Shown here in pieces: positions 35,579-44,183 of a stretch of DNA of 64,000 nt; within the stretch, counting starts at the first letter, position 1, and every line of letters begins with the position of its first letter. The stretch spans positions 186,001 to 250,000 of the forward strand of contig NZ_CP104854.1 in NCBI RefSeq assembly GCF_050916235.1, given 5' to 3'. The stretch is from Maridesulfovibrio sp050916235. GTDB lineage: Bacteria > Desulfobacterota > Desulfovibrionia > Desulfovibrionales > Desulfovibrionaceae. A program made the position numbers and the translations under genes. Under the pieces are notes generated by a model. That model did no database searches. It worked only from the letters and a program-made list of their open reading frames with translations, and was not told where the DNA came from.

Positions 35579-36184
35579 CTAGCTGTTGCTCAACGCACTC
35601 ACGATGGCTTCCCCGAACTTTGAAGCAGCCTTAGGACCGTTGGCGGTGATGATGTTACCATCTACAACAACGCTGTCACTCTGATAGTCGCAGCCATGAC
35701 TGCCCATGACCTGACGCGCACCGCTTTTGGGATGGGCTGTGGCCTTTTTACCATCAAGAACACCGGAATAGGCAAGCAATCCCGGAGCCGCACAGATGGC
35801 TGCCACGATCTTTCCGTCCGCCGCAGCCTGACGGACTACGTTATGGGCGTCTTCGTTCTCCCATTCCTTTTTAATACCGTTACCACCAATGATGACAATC
35901 GCATCATAATCAGCAGGATTTGCATCTTTGATCAGCAGGGTAGACTCAACACGTTTACCCTTGTGCCCCTTGAGTGTGCCGACTTTGGAGCTGGCAACAG
36001 TACAGACTGCACCGCTTCCCTCAAGAGCATTAAAAGTATCGGTGTATTCATTCTGCTCAAAATCGGACTTGGCAACAATCATAAGAACCTTTTTCCCCTG
36101 CGCACCGGCAAAAGCAGGACATGCCATGCCGAAAACAGCAACAAAGGCAGAAAAAACAACAAAAATACGAAGTAAGCGATTCAT
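35579..36184 (-). CDS. Exported DJ-1/PfpI family protein
   Basis: A 201-residue protein with a clear Sec signal peptide (MNRLLRIFVVFSAFVAVFGMACPAFAGA) and a DJ-1/PfpI domain. The nucleophile elbow reads IVAAICAAPGLLAYSG with the reactive Cys; an acidic residue near the start of the domain (KSDFEQNEY) could stabilise it. The family includes glyoxalases, deglycases and chaperones, mostly cytosolic, so secretion is unusual. GGAGAGG lies before the ATG. It has its own promoter region and terminator. Whether it hydrates glyoxals or protects periplasmic proteins from damage is unknown. Confidence 0.87.
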   Translation of the reverse strand: MNRLLRIFVVFSAFVAVFGMACPAFAGAQGKKVLMIVAKSDFEQNEYTDTFNALEGSGAVCTVASSKVGTLKGHKGKRVESTLLIKDANPADYDAIVIIGGNGIKKEWENEDAHNVVRQAAADGKIVAAICAAPGLLAYSGVLDGKKATAHPKSGARQVMGSHGCDYQSDSVVVDGNIITANGPKAASKFGEAIVSALSNS

Positions 36185-36353
36185 AACTACCTCTCCTATA
36201 TAGAATTAATACGCTTATGTATTTGATCTTATCAAACGGGTCAATCGGGTCCTGCAGAATCGGGGAAAGAAAATATAAGTTTCTACCTTTTGACGCGAAC
36301 AGTTTTATTTCTTATAAATCTAATCAATTATAGCAAGAGTACAGGGGGAAAAT

Positions 36354-36857
36354 ATGAATGAGTTGTGGGCGGTGATTATTGCCGGGCTATTAGGCTTCTG
36401 GGCGGCAGTCTGTGTTATGCGGCAAAGGGAACAGGACAAAGCACTTGAGGGTGAACTTCAGCTGAGACGCAGGGAAATAAGAAAGACAGCAGCCCTGATT
36501 ACGACTCACACTCCGCGGGAATTCGGGGGATGCGGAGGGAACCGCAACAGAGAGCTGGCTGCAGCCAGGCTCAGGCAACTCCACACGACGCTCGCAGTCA
36601 GGCTAAGTCCGGAAGGCAAAAGCGACCTGATCCTGCTGCAAGCCTTGGACGATCTTATCGATGACATTAAAAACGGCCGTACCGGAACAAACGGACATGC
36701 AGAAGTCATCAGACTGGTTGCAGCAGTCCTTACCGAGCAGGAAAGCCATAAACCTCTGGGTACATGCATTTTCGACACTGCTGTAGGGGCAGTCAAATGG
36801 GTCTACACCCTTCCGGAAAAACTTACTGAATATGACCGGGAAAGGAAAACCAACTGA
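36354..36857 (+). CDS. Hypothetical protein with one N-terminal membrane helix
   Basis: A 167-residue protein I do not recognise. Residues about 4-22 form a hydrophobic helix (LWAVIIAGLLGFWAAVCVM), followed by a highly charged, helical region rich in Arg (LQLRRREIRKTAAL) and a second helical part with an Asp/Leu-rich segment (LILLQALDDLIDDIKN). It probably faces the cytoplasm. AGGGGG lies before the ATG, and a terminator-like hairpin lies downstream, so it is likely real and monocistronic. Confidence 0.7.
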   Translation: MNELWAVIIAGLLGFWAAVCVMRQREQDKALEGELQLRRREIRKTAALITTHTPREFGGCGGNRNRELAAARLRQLHTTLAVRLSPEGKSDLILLQALDDLIDDIKNGRTGTNGHAEVIRLVAAVLTEQESHKPLGTCIFDTAVGAVKWVYTLPEKLTEYDRERKTN

Positions 36858-36942
36858 CAAACAGCTGATTCTGCGTGACTTCGGAAAAGATAAGAACCGG
36901 ACACGTTCGGTTGCATGGTATACTTTAAATTTCAGAAGGGAA

Positions 36943-36994
36943 AAAGGCCGCAATATTGGCTACATACCATCTTCTGAGCAGGATTGCGGCCTTT
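36943..36994. terminator. Terminator-like inverted repeat between convergent genes
   Basis: AAAGGCCGCAAT (36943-36954) and ATTGCGGCCTTT (36983-36994) form a 12-pair stem with a 28-base loop, between genes ending at 36857 and 37032. A/T-rich ends serve both strands. Confidence 0.65.
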
Positions 36995-37031
36995 CCATTA
37001 TAAATGGCTTTAAGTCATTGTCTGCCCGAAA

Positions 37032-37736
37032 CTATACTGACCGAGTTATGCCACCATCCACCCGCAGATTCTGGCCTGTGATGTATCCTGATTTCTCTGA
37101 CGCAAGGAAGAACACGGTCTCGGCTATTTCATCAACTGTTCCGTAACGCCCCATGGGAATTCTGGAACGCCGTTCATCTTTCTCAGGCAGACTGTCGATG
37201 AATCCCGGCAAAACGTTATTCATACGGATTCCTTTTGCTGCGTACTGATCGGAATACAGTTTGGTAAAAGCAGCAAGGCTTGAGCGGAACATTCCGGAAG
37301 TTGGGAAAAGAGCTTCCGGCTCAAAGCAGGCATAGGTAGAAATATTCACAATGGAACCGCTTCCCTGTCTGAGCATGACAGGAGTCACCAGCCGGGCTAT
37401 ACGCACCACGTTAAGCAGGTATACCTCCATTCCTCTGAAGTAATCTTCGTCAGTCATTTCAAGAATGTCGCCTTTCGGTCCGTGCCCGGCGCTGTTTACT
37501 GCAACGTCAATACGCCCCCACTTTTCCATAACACCATCGATAAACGCCGCAAGATCATCAGGGTTGAGGTTCGAACCTGTAAAACCGTATCCACCAAGTT
37601 CCTTGGCAAGAGCCTCGCCTTTGCCCGAAGAAGATAAAATCGCTACATTATAACCTTCCGCCGCCAATTTACGGGCTGCTCCAGCTCCCATTCCACTGCC
37701 GCCTGCGGTAATGACAGCCACTTTTTCTTTTAACAT
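37032..37736 (-). CDS. SDR-fold oxidoreductase lacking the usual YxxxK pair
   Basis: A short-chain dehydrogenase-like protein of 234 residues. The nucleotide site is present but slightly off consensus (VAVITAGGSGMGAGAARKLAA, TAGGSG for TGGxxG), and VNSAGHGPKGD takes the place of NNAG. After SIVNISTYACFEP the catalytic block reads FPTSGMFRSSLAAFTKLY: where classical enzymes have YSATKAAL, Tyr is replaced by Ser and Lys by Arg. The C-terminal part (RMNNVLPGFIDS; YITGQNLRVDGGI) is normal. The ATG at 37736 has AGGA upstream. It may be inactive, or act with another mechanism on an unknown substrate. Confidence 0.83.
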   Translation of the reverse strand: MLKEKVAVITAGGSGMGAGAARKLAAEGYNVAILSSSGKGEALAKELGGYGFTGSNLNPDDLAAFIDGVMEKWGRIDVAVNSAGHGPKGDILEMTDEDYFRGMEVYLLNVVRIARLVTPVMLRQGSGSIVNISTYACFEPEALFPTSGMFRSSLAAFTKLYSDQYAAKGIRMNNVLPGFIDSLPEKDERRSRIPMGRYGTVDEIAETVFFLASEKSGYITGQNLRVDGGITRSV

Positions 37737-37930
37737 TACAATTCCTGCGTATAAATTGTTTCTCGTGTTGATATAAACCAACCAATACGTTAAGTTTAAA
37801 CTACATATAATATCATGCCAGAACCAACAGCCTCTTCAACAAGCCGTTGCTAAATTCAACTATCCAAAATTATTCATTAACGCAAATAGCGGAGATTTGC
37901 AGAAGTTTACTCCAACTACAGGGGATAATT

Positions 37931-38725
37931 ATGGCTACATCAGCAACTGCAGCAACAATCAGAATACCTTATTTTGCCATAACAATTCTGCTTACTCTCT
38001 CCATATTTCCCACTTCAACCATGGCAGCGGACATACTTGTCGGCGGAACCGGCTACTGGACGCCGTATTGTTACACAACTCCCGATGCACCGGACACCCT
38101 CAAAGGTTTTACAGTTGATATTTTGAAACAGATTTTTCAGGACAGCAATGATCAGGTTAAATTCATGGTCCTACCGTGGAAGAGATGCCTCAAGATGCTC
38201 GACCACAGTCAGCTGGACCTGGTCCTTGATGGAAGCCGCGATTCAAAACGTCTGCAGAAATACATGTTTTCTGATGAGGTATATCAACTGGATAATGTGT
38301 TCTTCTACCTGACTAAAAACTATCCCAACGGACTGATGCTGCAAGACAGCTCGGAAATAGGGAAGTACACTCTCGGCGGAATTACAAGCCTGAATTACAG
38401 TATGTATCCATTTCCTGAATCTAGCGTTCAGCATCGTGCAGCCAATATGAAAGGCATGGTTGCCATGCTTAGATATGACCGCTTCGAACTTGGTATAGCT
38501 TTCAAACAGATTCTCTTCTCCAATGCCAGGATGAACAACTACAGCATGAAGGGAATAAGCTTCACAGCTATTCCGGAAATGAATCCCCTGCGTTTTTATA
38601 TATTCGGAAACAAGAACGAGAAAACAAAACTGATCATCAATAAAATTAATAAGGGGTTGGCCGAGATGCGGGACAGCGGAATCATTTCAAAACTTCAGAG
38701 AAAGTACGGACTGCCTGAAAATTAA
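37931..38725 (+). CDS. Periplasmic solute-binding protein family 3
   Basis: A 264-residue exported protein: signal segment ITILLTLSIFPTSTMAA after a longer N-terminal stretch. The mature part has the family 3 features GYWTPYCYTTPDAPDTLKGFTVDILKQIFQD, MVLPWKRCLKMLDHSQLDLVLDGSRDSKRLQKYMFS and MKGMVAMLRYDRFELGIA. No transport partner genes lie nearby. The ATG at 37931 is chosen because AGGGG lies six bases upstream; an ATG at 37847 in frame would add 28 residues without a better signal. Orphan binding protein, as at 30116-30928. Confidence 0.82.
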   Translation: MATSATAATIRIPYFAITILLTLSIFPTSTMAADILVGGTGYWTPYCYTTPDAPDTLKGFTVDILKQIFQDSNDQVKFMVLPWKRCLKMLDHSQLDLVLDGSRDSKRLQKYMFSDEVYQLDNVFFYLTKNYPNGLMLQDSSEIGKYTLGGITSLNYSMYPFPESSVQHRAANMKGMVAMLRYDRFELGIAFKQILFSNARMNNYSMKGISFTAIPEMNPLRFYIFGNKNEKTKLIINKINKGLAEMRDSGIISKLQRKYGLPEN

Positions 38726-38845
38726 CTCGACAGTCGCAATGAACTATTACAATACAAAATTACTATGCACAGTTCGTGATATTTAATTTTAGGAAGAAAA
38801 TAGATGGCTAGCATACTATTATGCTATCATGGAAAAAAACAAGTA

Positions 38846-40534
38846 TCAGGAGGGTGAGATCTGGCATCCATTGTTGCCGTTACAGTGGTATATCGCCGGA
38901 AGTTTAATCACAACCTTCATCCCCTTACCTGGGCTTGTTTCAATATCAAAAACCCCTTTATGCTTCTGGGTGATTATGAAATAGGAGACAAAGAGACCAA
39001 GCCCGGTTCCTTCCCCGGCCGGTTTGGTGGTAAAAAACGGCTCAAGGGCATTTCTTCTGGTTTCAGCGTCCATTCCCGGGCCGTTATCTTCAATTTCCAG
39101 CCTTACATAATCTTCTTCTGGTTTCAGCCGGACGGTAATTACACCTCTGCGTCCGTTTCCGTTACCCAAATCATAATAGATAGCCTGAACAGAATTCTTG
39201 ATCAGATTGATCAACACCTGCTCAATTTCAGAAGGCGAACAAAGGATCTCGGGTATGGAGTTGTCAAAATCACGAATTATCTCAATACCCTTATCTCCTG
39301 ACTTACGATAAATATCATATCCGCTGAAAGAAAGGTCTATGGCTGTTTCGACAACGTTTACAATATTTGCGCACGTCTTCTCGCCCCCGGACTGACGACT
39401 GAACTGCAGCATATTGGAAACAATTCGGGCAGCTCTTTCTCCCATCTGCTTTACGGAATCAAGCTTCTGGTTAATACCCCGTATTTCGCAATACTGGTGA
39501 AGCTTCTCAAACTGAATGCCCAATTCTTCCGCAACAGCAATATTCTTACTGAGATCACCGGAAATGCGCCGCTGAATATTCTGTACGCCCTGAAGAATTC
39601 CTCCGAGAGGATTGTTGATTTCGTGGGCCATACCTGCTGCAAGACCACCCACAGTCATCATCTTCTCGGTCTGAACCATGACTTCTTCCATGCGCGTACG
39701 GGCGGTAATATCATCAATACGGATAACAGCTCCGGATTCCTCATCAGCCTTGAACGGGAATACCACTATTTCAAAAAAGACCGTCCCTCTGCCCCGCTCA
39801 ACGTGAAAAATCTCGGTTCCGCCATCCAGATCACCCTTTATTGTGTTGGAAATGAGCCGATAAAAACGCCTCAACTCCGGCATCATGTCAAAAACATACT
39901 GACCTTCGGCTTCACCTGCAGGAATACCTGTTTCATTGGCGGCATGCGCATTCCATAAAACAACGTTTCCTTTGTCATCCACGCCGACCAGAATCGACTG
40001 CATGGAATCAATCACATTCCCAAGATAGTTGCGCGCCCTGCGCAATTCCCGTTGATCTGCAAGCCTGCGGCGGACATCGCGGGCCACCATGACTATATAC
40101 AGCCGACCGCCAACAAAATGGACCCTCAAGGTCATCTCGACCGGGATGCGAGAGCCTCCCCTGCACAGAAGATCGGTTATCGAAACGTCTTCCTTCTCCC
40201 ATGACGAGTAAACCTCGTCATCGGTCAGGACTTCATGCAGCAGAAAACATGTTTCTTCCGGAAAGACCAGTTCCGGGGGACTATCTACAAGTTCATCGCG
40301 AGAATATCCGGTTTTATTCAAGGCAGTCTTGTTGATGTCGGCAAAACTCCATGAAAAGGCATCAAGAACAAACAAGGCATCGTTGGCGTGCTCAACCAAT
40401 GCCCTGAATCGCTCAAGCTCATTAATCCTTTCGCGAAGCTCAGGATAATAGCTTTTACGCATGGAATTTTCGCCAAGCCCTATGAGCTTGTTGCGAACAT
40501 TTTCATTATTGTCCGTCTTAGAACGCCGCTTCAT
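38846..40534 (-). CDS. PAS-domain sensor histidine kinase (cytoplasmic)
   Basis: A 562-residue soluble kinase without membrane helices. Domain order: PAS at about 40-155 (FRALVEHANDALFVLDAFSWSFADINKTA), PAS at 165-285 (MQSILVGVDDKGNVVLWNAHAANETGIPA), HisKA with the phospho-accepting His at 304 (GMAHEINNPLGGILQG) and HATPase_c (NLIKNSVQAIYYDLG; IEDNGPGMD; GTGLGLFVSYFI). Its start overlaps the last 17 bases of the iron alcohol dehydrogenase gene, so it is translated as part of that transcript. No response regulator follows within the window. Confidence 0.88.
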   Translation of the reverse strand: MKRRSKTDNNENVRNKLIGLGENSMRKSYYPELRERINELERFRALVEHANDALFVLDAFSWSFADINKTALNKTGYSRDELVDSPPELVFPEETCFLLHEVLTDDEVYSSWEKEDVSITDLLCRGGSRIPVEMTLRVHFVGGRLYIVMVARDVRRRLADQRELRRARNYLGNVIDSMQSILVGVDDKGNVVLWNAHAANETGIPAGEAEGQYVFDMMPELRRFYRLISNTIKGDLDGGTEIFHVERGRGTVFFEIVVFPFKADEESGAVIRIDDITARTRMEEVMVQTEKMMTVGGLAAGMAHEINNPLGGILQGVQNIQRRISGDLSKNIAVAEELGIQFEKLHQYCEIRGINQKLDSVKQMGERAARIVSNMLQFSRQSGGEKTCANIVNVVETAIDLSFSGYDIYRKSGDKGIEIIRDFDNSIPEILCSPSEIEQVLINLIKNSVQAIYYDLGNGNGRRGVITVRLKPEEDYVRLEIEDNGPGMDAETRRNALEPFFTTKPAGEGTGLGLFVSYFIITQKHKGVFDIETSPGKGMKVVIKLPAIYHCNGNNGCQISPS

Positions 40535-41660
40535 AGATTTTCTCTACATCCTCCTGAGAGAATTCCACAGGGTTTGTCACCATGCATGCATCCTTAAGAG
40601 CCAGTTCTGCCAGTTTGGGAATCTCGTCCTTTTCAAGCCCAAAATCCCGTAAAGATTTAACTATCCCAGCCTTGGTCCGCAAGTCGACTATACTTTCAAC
40701 CAGATCATCACAAATGCGCTCGGCACTTTTTCCTTCAACATAAATACCCATTGCCTCAGCAATATGAGTATACCGTTCGGTGGCATGAGGGAAATTCGCC
40801 CTTACGACATAAGGCAGGAGTATGGCGTTGCACTCCCCGTGCGGAAGGTCAAGGTGCCCGCCAAGGCTGTGCGCCATGGCATGAACAGCACCGAGAATGG
40901 CGTTCGAAAAGGCTAGCCCAGCCTGCATGCTGCCAAGCATTACATGGCCGCGATACTCAATATTGAGTGGTTCCTTGATAGCCTTGACTAGATATTTCCT
41001 TACAAGCTTGATGGCATCAAGGGCGAGAAGGTCGGTGAGGGCTGAGTTGGCATTCGAGGCATACGCTTCCATGGCATGGGTCAAGGCATCCAGCCCGGTC
41101 GCAGCGGTAAGCTGAGCAGACATGGTCGTTGTCAGCTTAGGATCAATAAGGGCAGCGTCGGGAACCATGGCCTTGCTTACAATACTGATCTTAACATCAC
41201 GCTTGGTGTCGGTAATAATCGCAAACTGGGAAACATCCGCAGAACTCCCGGCGGTAGATGGTACACATATTAGTGGTGGACCGGGGACTTCAACCATATC
41301 AACACCTTCGAAAGACAATATATGTGCATTATTAGTCGAAACAATGCCAATCCCTTTGGCGCAATCCATCGGGCTGCCGCCACCGACAGCAACTATGCAG
41401 TCACACCCGTTCTCATGGTAGATTTCAGTACCCCGCATGACCTCGTCATCTCTAGGATTCTCCGAGACCTCACTGAAAACCACTGTTTCCACGCCGGACT
41501 TTTCAAGACTATTCTTAACCGCCGTGACCCAACTGCACTTTACAATTCCGGGGTCTGTTACAATTAGAGCTTTACGGACTCCAAAATTCTCGGCGTATTG
41601 GCCAGCCAGCAGGGATGACCCCACCCCGAAAATCAATTCCGGAGCGACAAATTTTCGCAT
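40518..41660 (-). CDS. Iron-containing alcohol dehydrogenase
   Basis: A group III dehydrogenase of 380 residues. Features are MRKFVAPELIFGVGSS at the start, the coenzyme site VAVGGGSPMDCAKGIG, CVPSTAGSSADVSQFA, the metal-binding region with His-rich motifs ALTHAMEAYASN and AMAHSLGGHLDLPHGECNAILLP. It interconverts short alcohols and aldehydes with NAD(H). In sulfate reducers such enzymes oxidise ethanol. The ATG at 41660 gives the normal N-terminus; an upstream ATG at 41741 is in frame but non-homologous-looking. Its end overlaps the kinase start by 17 bases, suggesting linked control. Confidence 0.92.
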   Translation of the reverse strand: MRKFVAPELIFGVGSSLLAGQYAENFGVRKALIVTDPGIVKCSWVTAVKNSLEKSGVETVVFSEVSENPRDDEVMRGTEIYHENGCDCIVAVGGGSPMDCAKGIGIVSTNNAHILSFEGVDMVEVPGPPLICVPSTAGSSADVSQFAIITDTKRDVKISIVSKAMVPDAALIDPKLTTTMSAQLTAATGLDALTHAMEAYASNANSALTDLLALDAIKLVRKYLVKAIKEPLNIEYRGHVMLGSMQAGLAFSNAILGAVHAMAHSLGGHLDLPHGECNAILLPYVVRANFPHATERYTHIAEAMGIYVEGKSAERICDDLVESIVDLRTKAGIVKSLRDFGLEKDEIPKLAELALKDACMVTNPVEFSQEDVEKIYEAAF

Positions 41661-41993
41661 TGCAATAACTTCTTTCACTGCGCCCCCCAACTCAGAAGTA
41701 ACTATCCAAAACACATTATACCAACACCGGACCAAATTCACATGATCATGTTAAAATTTAACCTGTTTTTGACATATTAATCAACACAAACTATTAATGA
41801 CAATCAAAAAGCACCACTCACACCGTATGCATAAATCAACATTCAGTAATTCAACCATATCATTTTTATCAGAATAATTATGCCATTCCAACCATACGAA
41901 AAGGCCGAAATCCCACATCCCGCATGAGATTCCGGCCGCCCTTGAAGCAAAGCCCTGCAACAGGACAGGACTATTGTTTTCATTTAAAAACTT
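41661..41993. other. Leader region upstream of the alcohol dehydrogenase gene
   Basis: 333 bases. Its outer part holds the terminator of the DUF4301 gene (41899-41947). The rest is AT-rich and presumably carries the alcohol dehydrogenase promoter; I saw no clear operator. Confidence 0.35.
41899..41947 (-). terminator. Terminator after the DUF4301 gene
   Basis: On the minus strand GGCCGGAATC pairs with GATTTCGGCC (one mismatch), followed by TTTT at 41899-41902. About 47 bases past the DUF4301 stop. Confidence 0.7.
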
Positions 41994-43541
41994 TTAACCG
42001 CGATGATCTTCCTTGAGCAGATCGTTTACTGTCTTTACCGGTGAAAACGTGCTCAGGGGGACTTCCACAAACTTGGTTATCCAGCCGGCCATGGATCCGT
42101 TCCATAAGCCAGGCAGTTCCATCGCCTTGAGCTTACGTCCTTCTTTCGACTTGGTGGAAATGAACCCGGTATCAGCATCAACGTAATCATGCAGATTGTA
42201 ACGTTCCCCGCGGTGATTCCGAACACCGCAAACCAGATCAACAGGATTGAAATGTGTTGCTGAATTGAGAATTCCCGCCTGCTGAGGATCATCCATGTCC
42301 ACCTGACTCTTTTCAACTATCTGGGCAGTGGCAACGCCGTCTTCATCGCGAACCCAGAAAGGACCGCCGCCGGGTTCGCCCTGATTACGCACCATGCCAC
42401 ATATCCTGACAGGTCTGGACAGCCGGGACAGCAGCATTTCAATCTTTTCTTCAAGCGAAAGAATACCGAAGTCTTCCGGAAGCCGCATATCAAGCCGGGT
42501 GACGGCAAACAGGGCAACCGCTGCCACTTCATATTCACCGCAATTGCGCCCTTCCAGCATGTTTATGCATTCAAATATCTCTGATTGTAACTGAACCAGC
42601 AAACCTCCGAGCAGCTTCTTGTATTCAATAGTCTCACCCTTTAAGGTGTCAGGAACAACATTGTCGATATTCTTCAAGTAAACAATATCGCCACGCATTT
42701 TATACAGGTTGCCCAGCAGGGCACCGTGACCGGCCGGGCGGAACAGGATCTTGTTATCGGAAGTACGGAAAGCCTTATTGTCCATGTCCACGGCAATCGT
42801 ATCGGTTTTTGGGCACTGCTCTGAAAAGGATATATCAAGCTTATGCCCAGCAAACTTTGCCCTGGCCTGTTCAATATGGGAATGGATGGCTTCGCGGTGT
42901 GACGGACTCACTGTGAAATGTACGCGGGCCTTGCCTTTACCGCACCTTATATATTCAACTGCCTCGGCAATATGTTCTTCAAAAGGAGTACGTCCGCCAT
43001 CTTCATAGCTGTGAAACGGGATCAGTCCCTTGGGAAGGGATGCATAGTTCAGTCCCCGGTCGGTAAGCAGATATTCAAGAATTGTCACATGATCCTCAAT
43101 GGCGTAACAGTCTTCAAGATCCCTGCCATCTGAAGCCATGACGTCTTTCAAATCATTATAAAAAGGAAAAACAGGGAGGCTGTCCATAAAAGTCTGAACC
43201 AACTCAGCATCCTTTTCTCCAAGCTCCACACCGTCCTTTTCAAGATTCATTTTGGCCAGAAGATGCTTGAACATGCGTGTGGCTGCACCTGAGGCAGGCA
43301 CAAACTTGGAGAAACGTCCTTCTTCGGCAGCATCCTCATAAATTTCGAGCAAGGCTTCGTGGTCTTCTGCGTTGATCTGGTAAATCCCATCTCCGGGAGT
43401 GCAGGCCCTTTCAAGACGAGTAGCGGGAAAACCGACTTTGAACCTTTCAATCTGTTCCGCCATTGCTTTGGCAGAAATACCGCCGTCCAGAATATCCTTG
43501 AAACTGTTCTCTAATTCGCGGAGTTCGTTTTCAGTAGTCAT
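41994..43541 (-). CDS. DUF4301 family protein
   Basis: A 515-residue cytoplasmic protein that I place in DUF4301 from its overall pattern: VPASGAATRMFKHLLA near residue 78, a phosphate-loop-like segment reminiscent of sugar-nucleotidyltransferases, LPKGLIPFHSYEDGGRTPFEEHIAEAVEY, HFTVSPSHREAI, FRPAGHGALLGNLYKM and RNQGEPGGGPFWVRD. The Gly-rich N-terminus plus FRPAGHGALLGNL suggest a nucleotide-sugar or phosphate-binding fold. Function is not established. AAGG precedes the ATG; the gene stands alone, with its own terminator. Confidence 0.8.
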   Translation of the reverse strand: MTTENELRELENSFKDILDGGISAKAMAEQIERFKVGFPATRLERACTPGDGIYQINAEDHEALLEIYEDAAEEGRFSKFVPASGAATRMFKHLLAKMNLEKDGVELGEKDAELVQTFMDSLPVFPFYNDLKDVMASDGRDLEDCYAIEDHVTILEYLLTDRGLNYASLPKGLIPFHSYEDGGRTPFEEHIAEAVEYIRCGKGKARVHFTVSPSHREAIHSHIEQARAKFAGHKLDISFSEQCPKTDTIAVDMDNKAFRTSDNKILFRPAGHGALLGNLYKMRGDIVYLKNIDNVVPDTLKGETIEYKKLLGGLLVQLQSEIFECINMLEGRNCGEYEVAAVALFAVTRLDMRLPEDFGILSLEEKIEMLLSRLSRPVRICGMVRNQGEPGGGPFWVRDEDGVATAQIVEKSQVDMDDPQQAGILNSATHFNPVDLVCGVRNHRGERYNLHDYVDADTGFISTKSKEGRKLKAMELPGLWNGSMAGWITKFVEVPLSTFSPVKTVNDLLKEDHRG

Positions 43542-44183
43542 GTGGACCTTCCCCGTTACGGTTAAAAACAGATGTAAACACAGTCACTTATCCACAAAAG
43601 CACCCCCCCGAAAAGGCAAAGATGGCACTTGAATACCTACCCCTTAACACAGTTTTTCATGAGTGTTTAGTCCTGAAATAAATTAAATTGCAACTTTTTT
43701 GCTTATTTTCGAGAATACAGCTACTTATCACAAGATGTTGATATAAAAGGAATTTATGCAAAGAATAGATATAAACTGTCAGGATAACGTAAAAAAGAGT
43801 CAGTCACGGTTATCAAATGATTGCGGATGTGTGACACCACCTTCCTTGAGGGGAAGAGACAGGCAGGATGTGCTCAATTAGTGCACTACAGGGCATGAAA
43901 AATGAGAAAAAAGCGGAATAAGATAATTCACAACAAGCGAGATAAGGACAGTCATGAGCTCCCAATGATTTCTTTCCAGTATAGTCTCATGGGAACCCCA
44001 AAATACGGTTTTATAAACTCTACAGCCGTTAATCCTGTATCAAGACTTCTACACACGACGACTGAGTATGAGCCACTCTCATCCAGTTTTTTAAAGCAAT
44101 ATTTCATTCACGGGCATAATCAGCATAAACATCAGTACAATTATGTTTACGGATATCATTGCCCGTTATACAGGTTTTCGCGT
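43542..44183. other. 642-base intergenic stretch, nothing recognised
   Basis: Between two minus-strand genes. AT-rich, with a C-tract near 43603-43609 and no convincing coding region, repeat or terminator. It holds the promoter for the DUF4301 gene and the end region of the kinase gene. Confidence 0.4.

Noticed and set aside
37565..37590. GGTTCGAACC, which looks like a tRNA T-loop
   Set aside because: It lies inside the SDR coding sequence and no acceptor stem or anticodon arm can be built around it.
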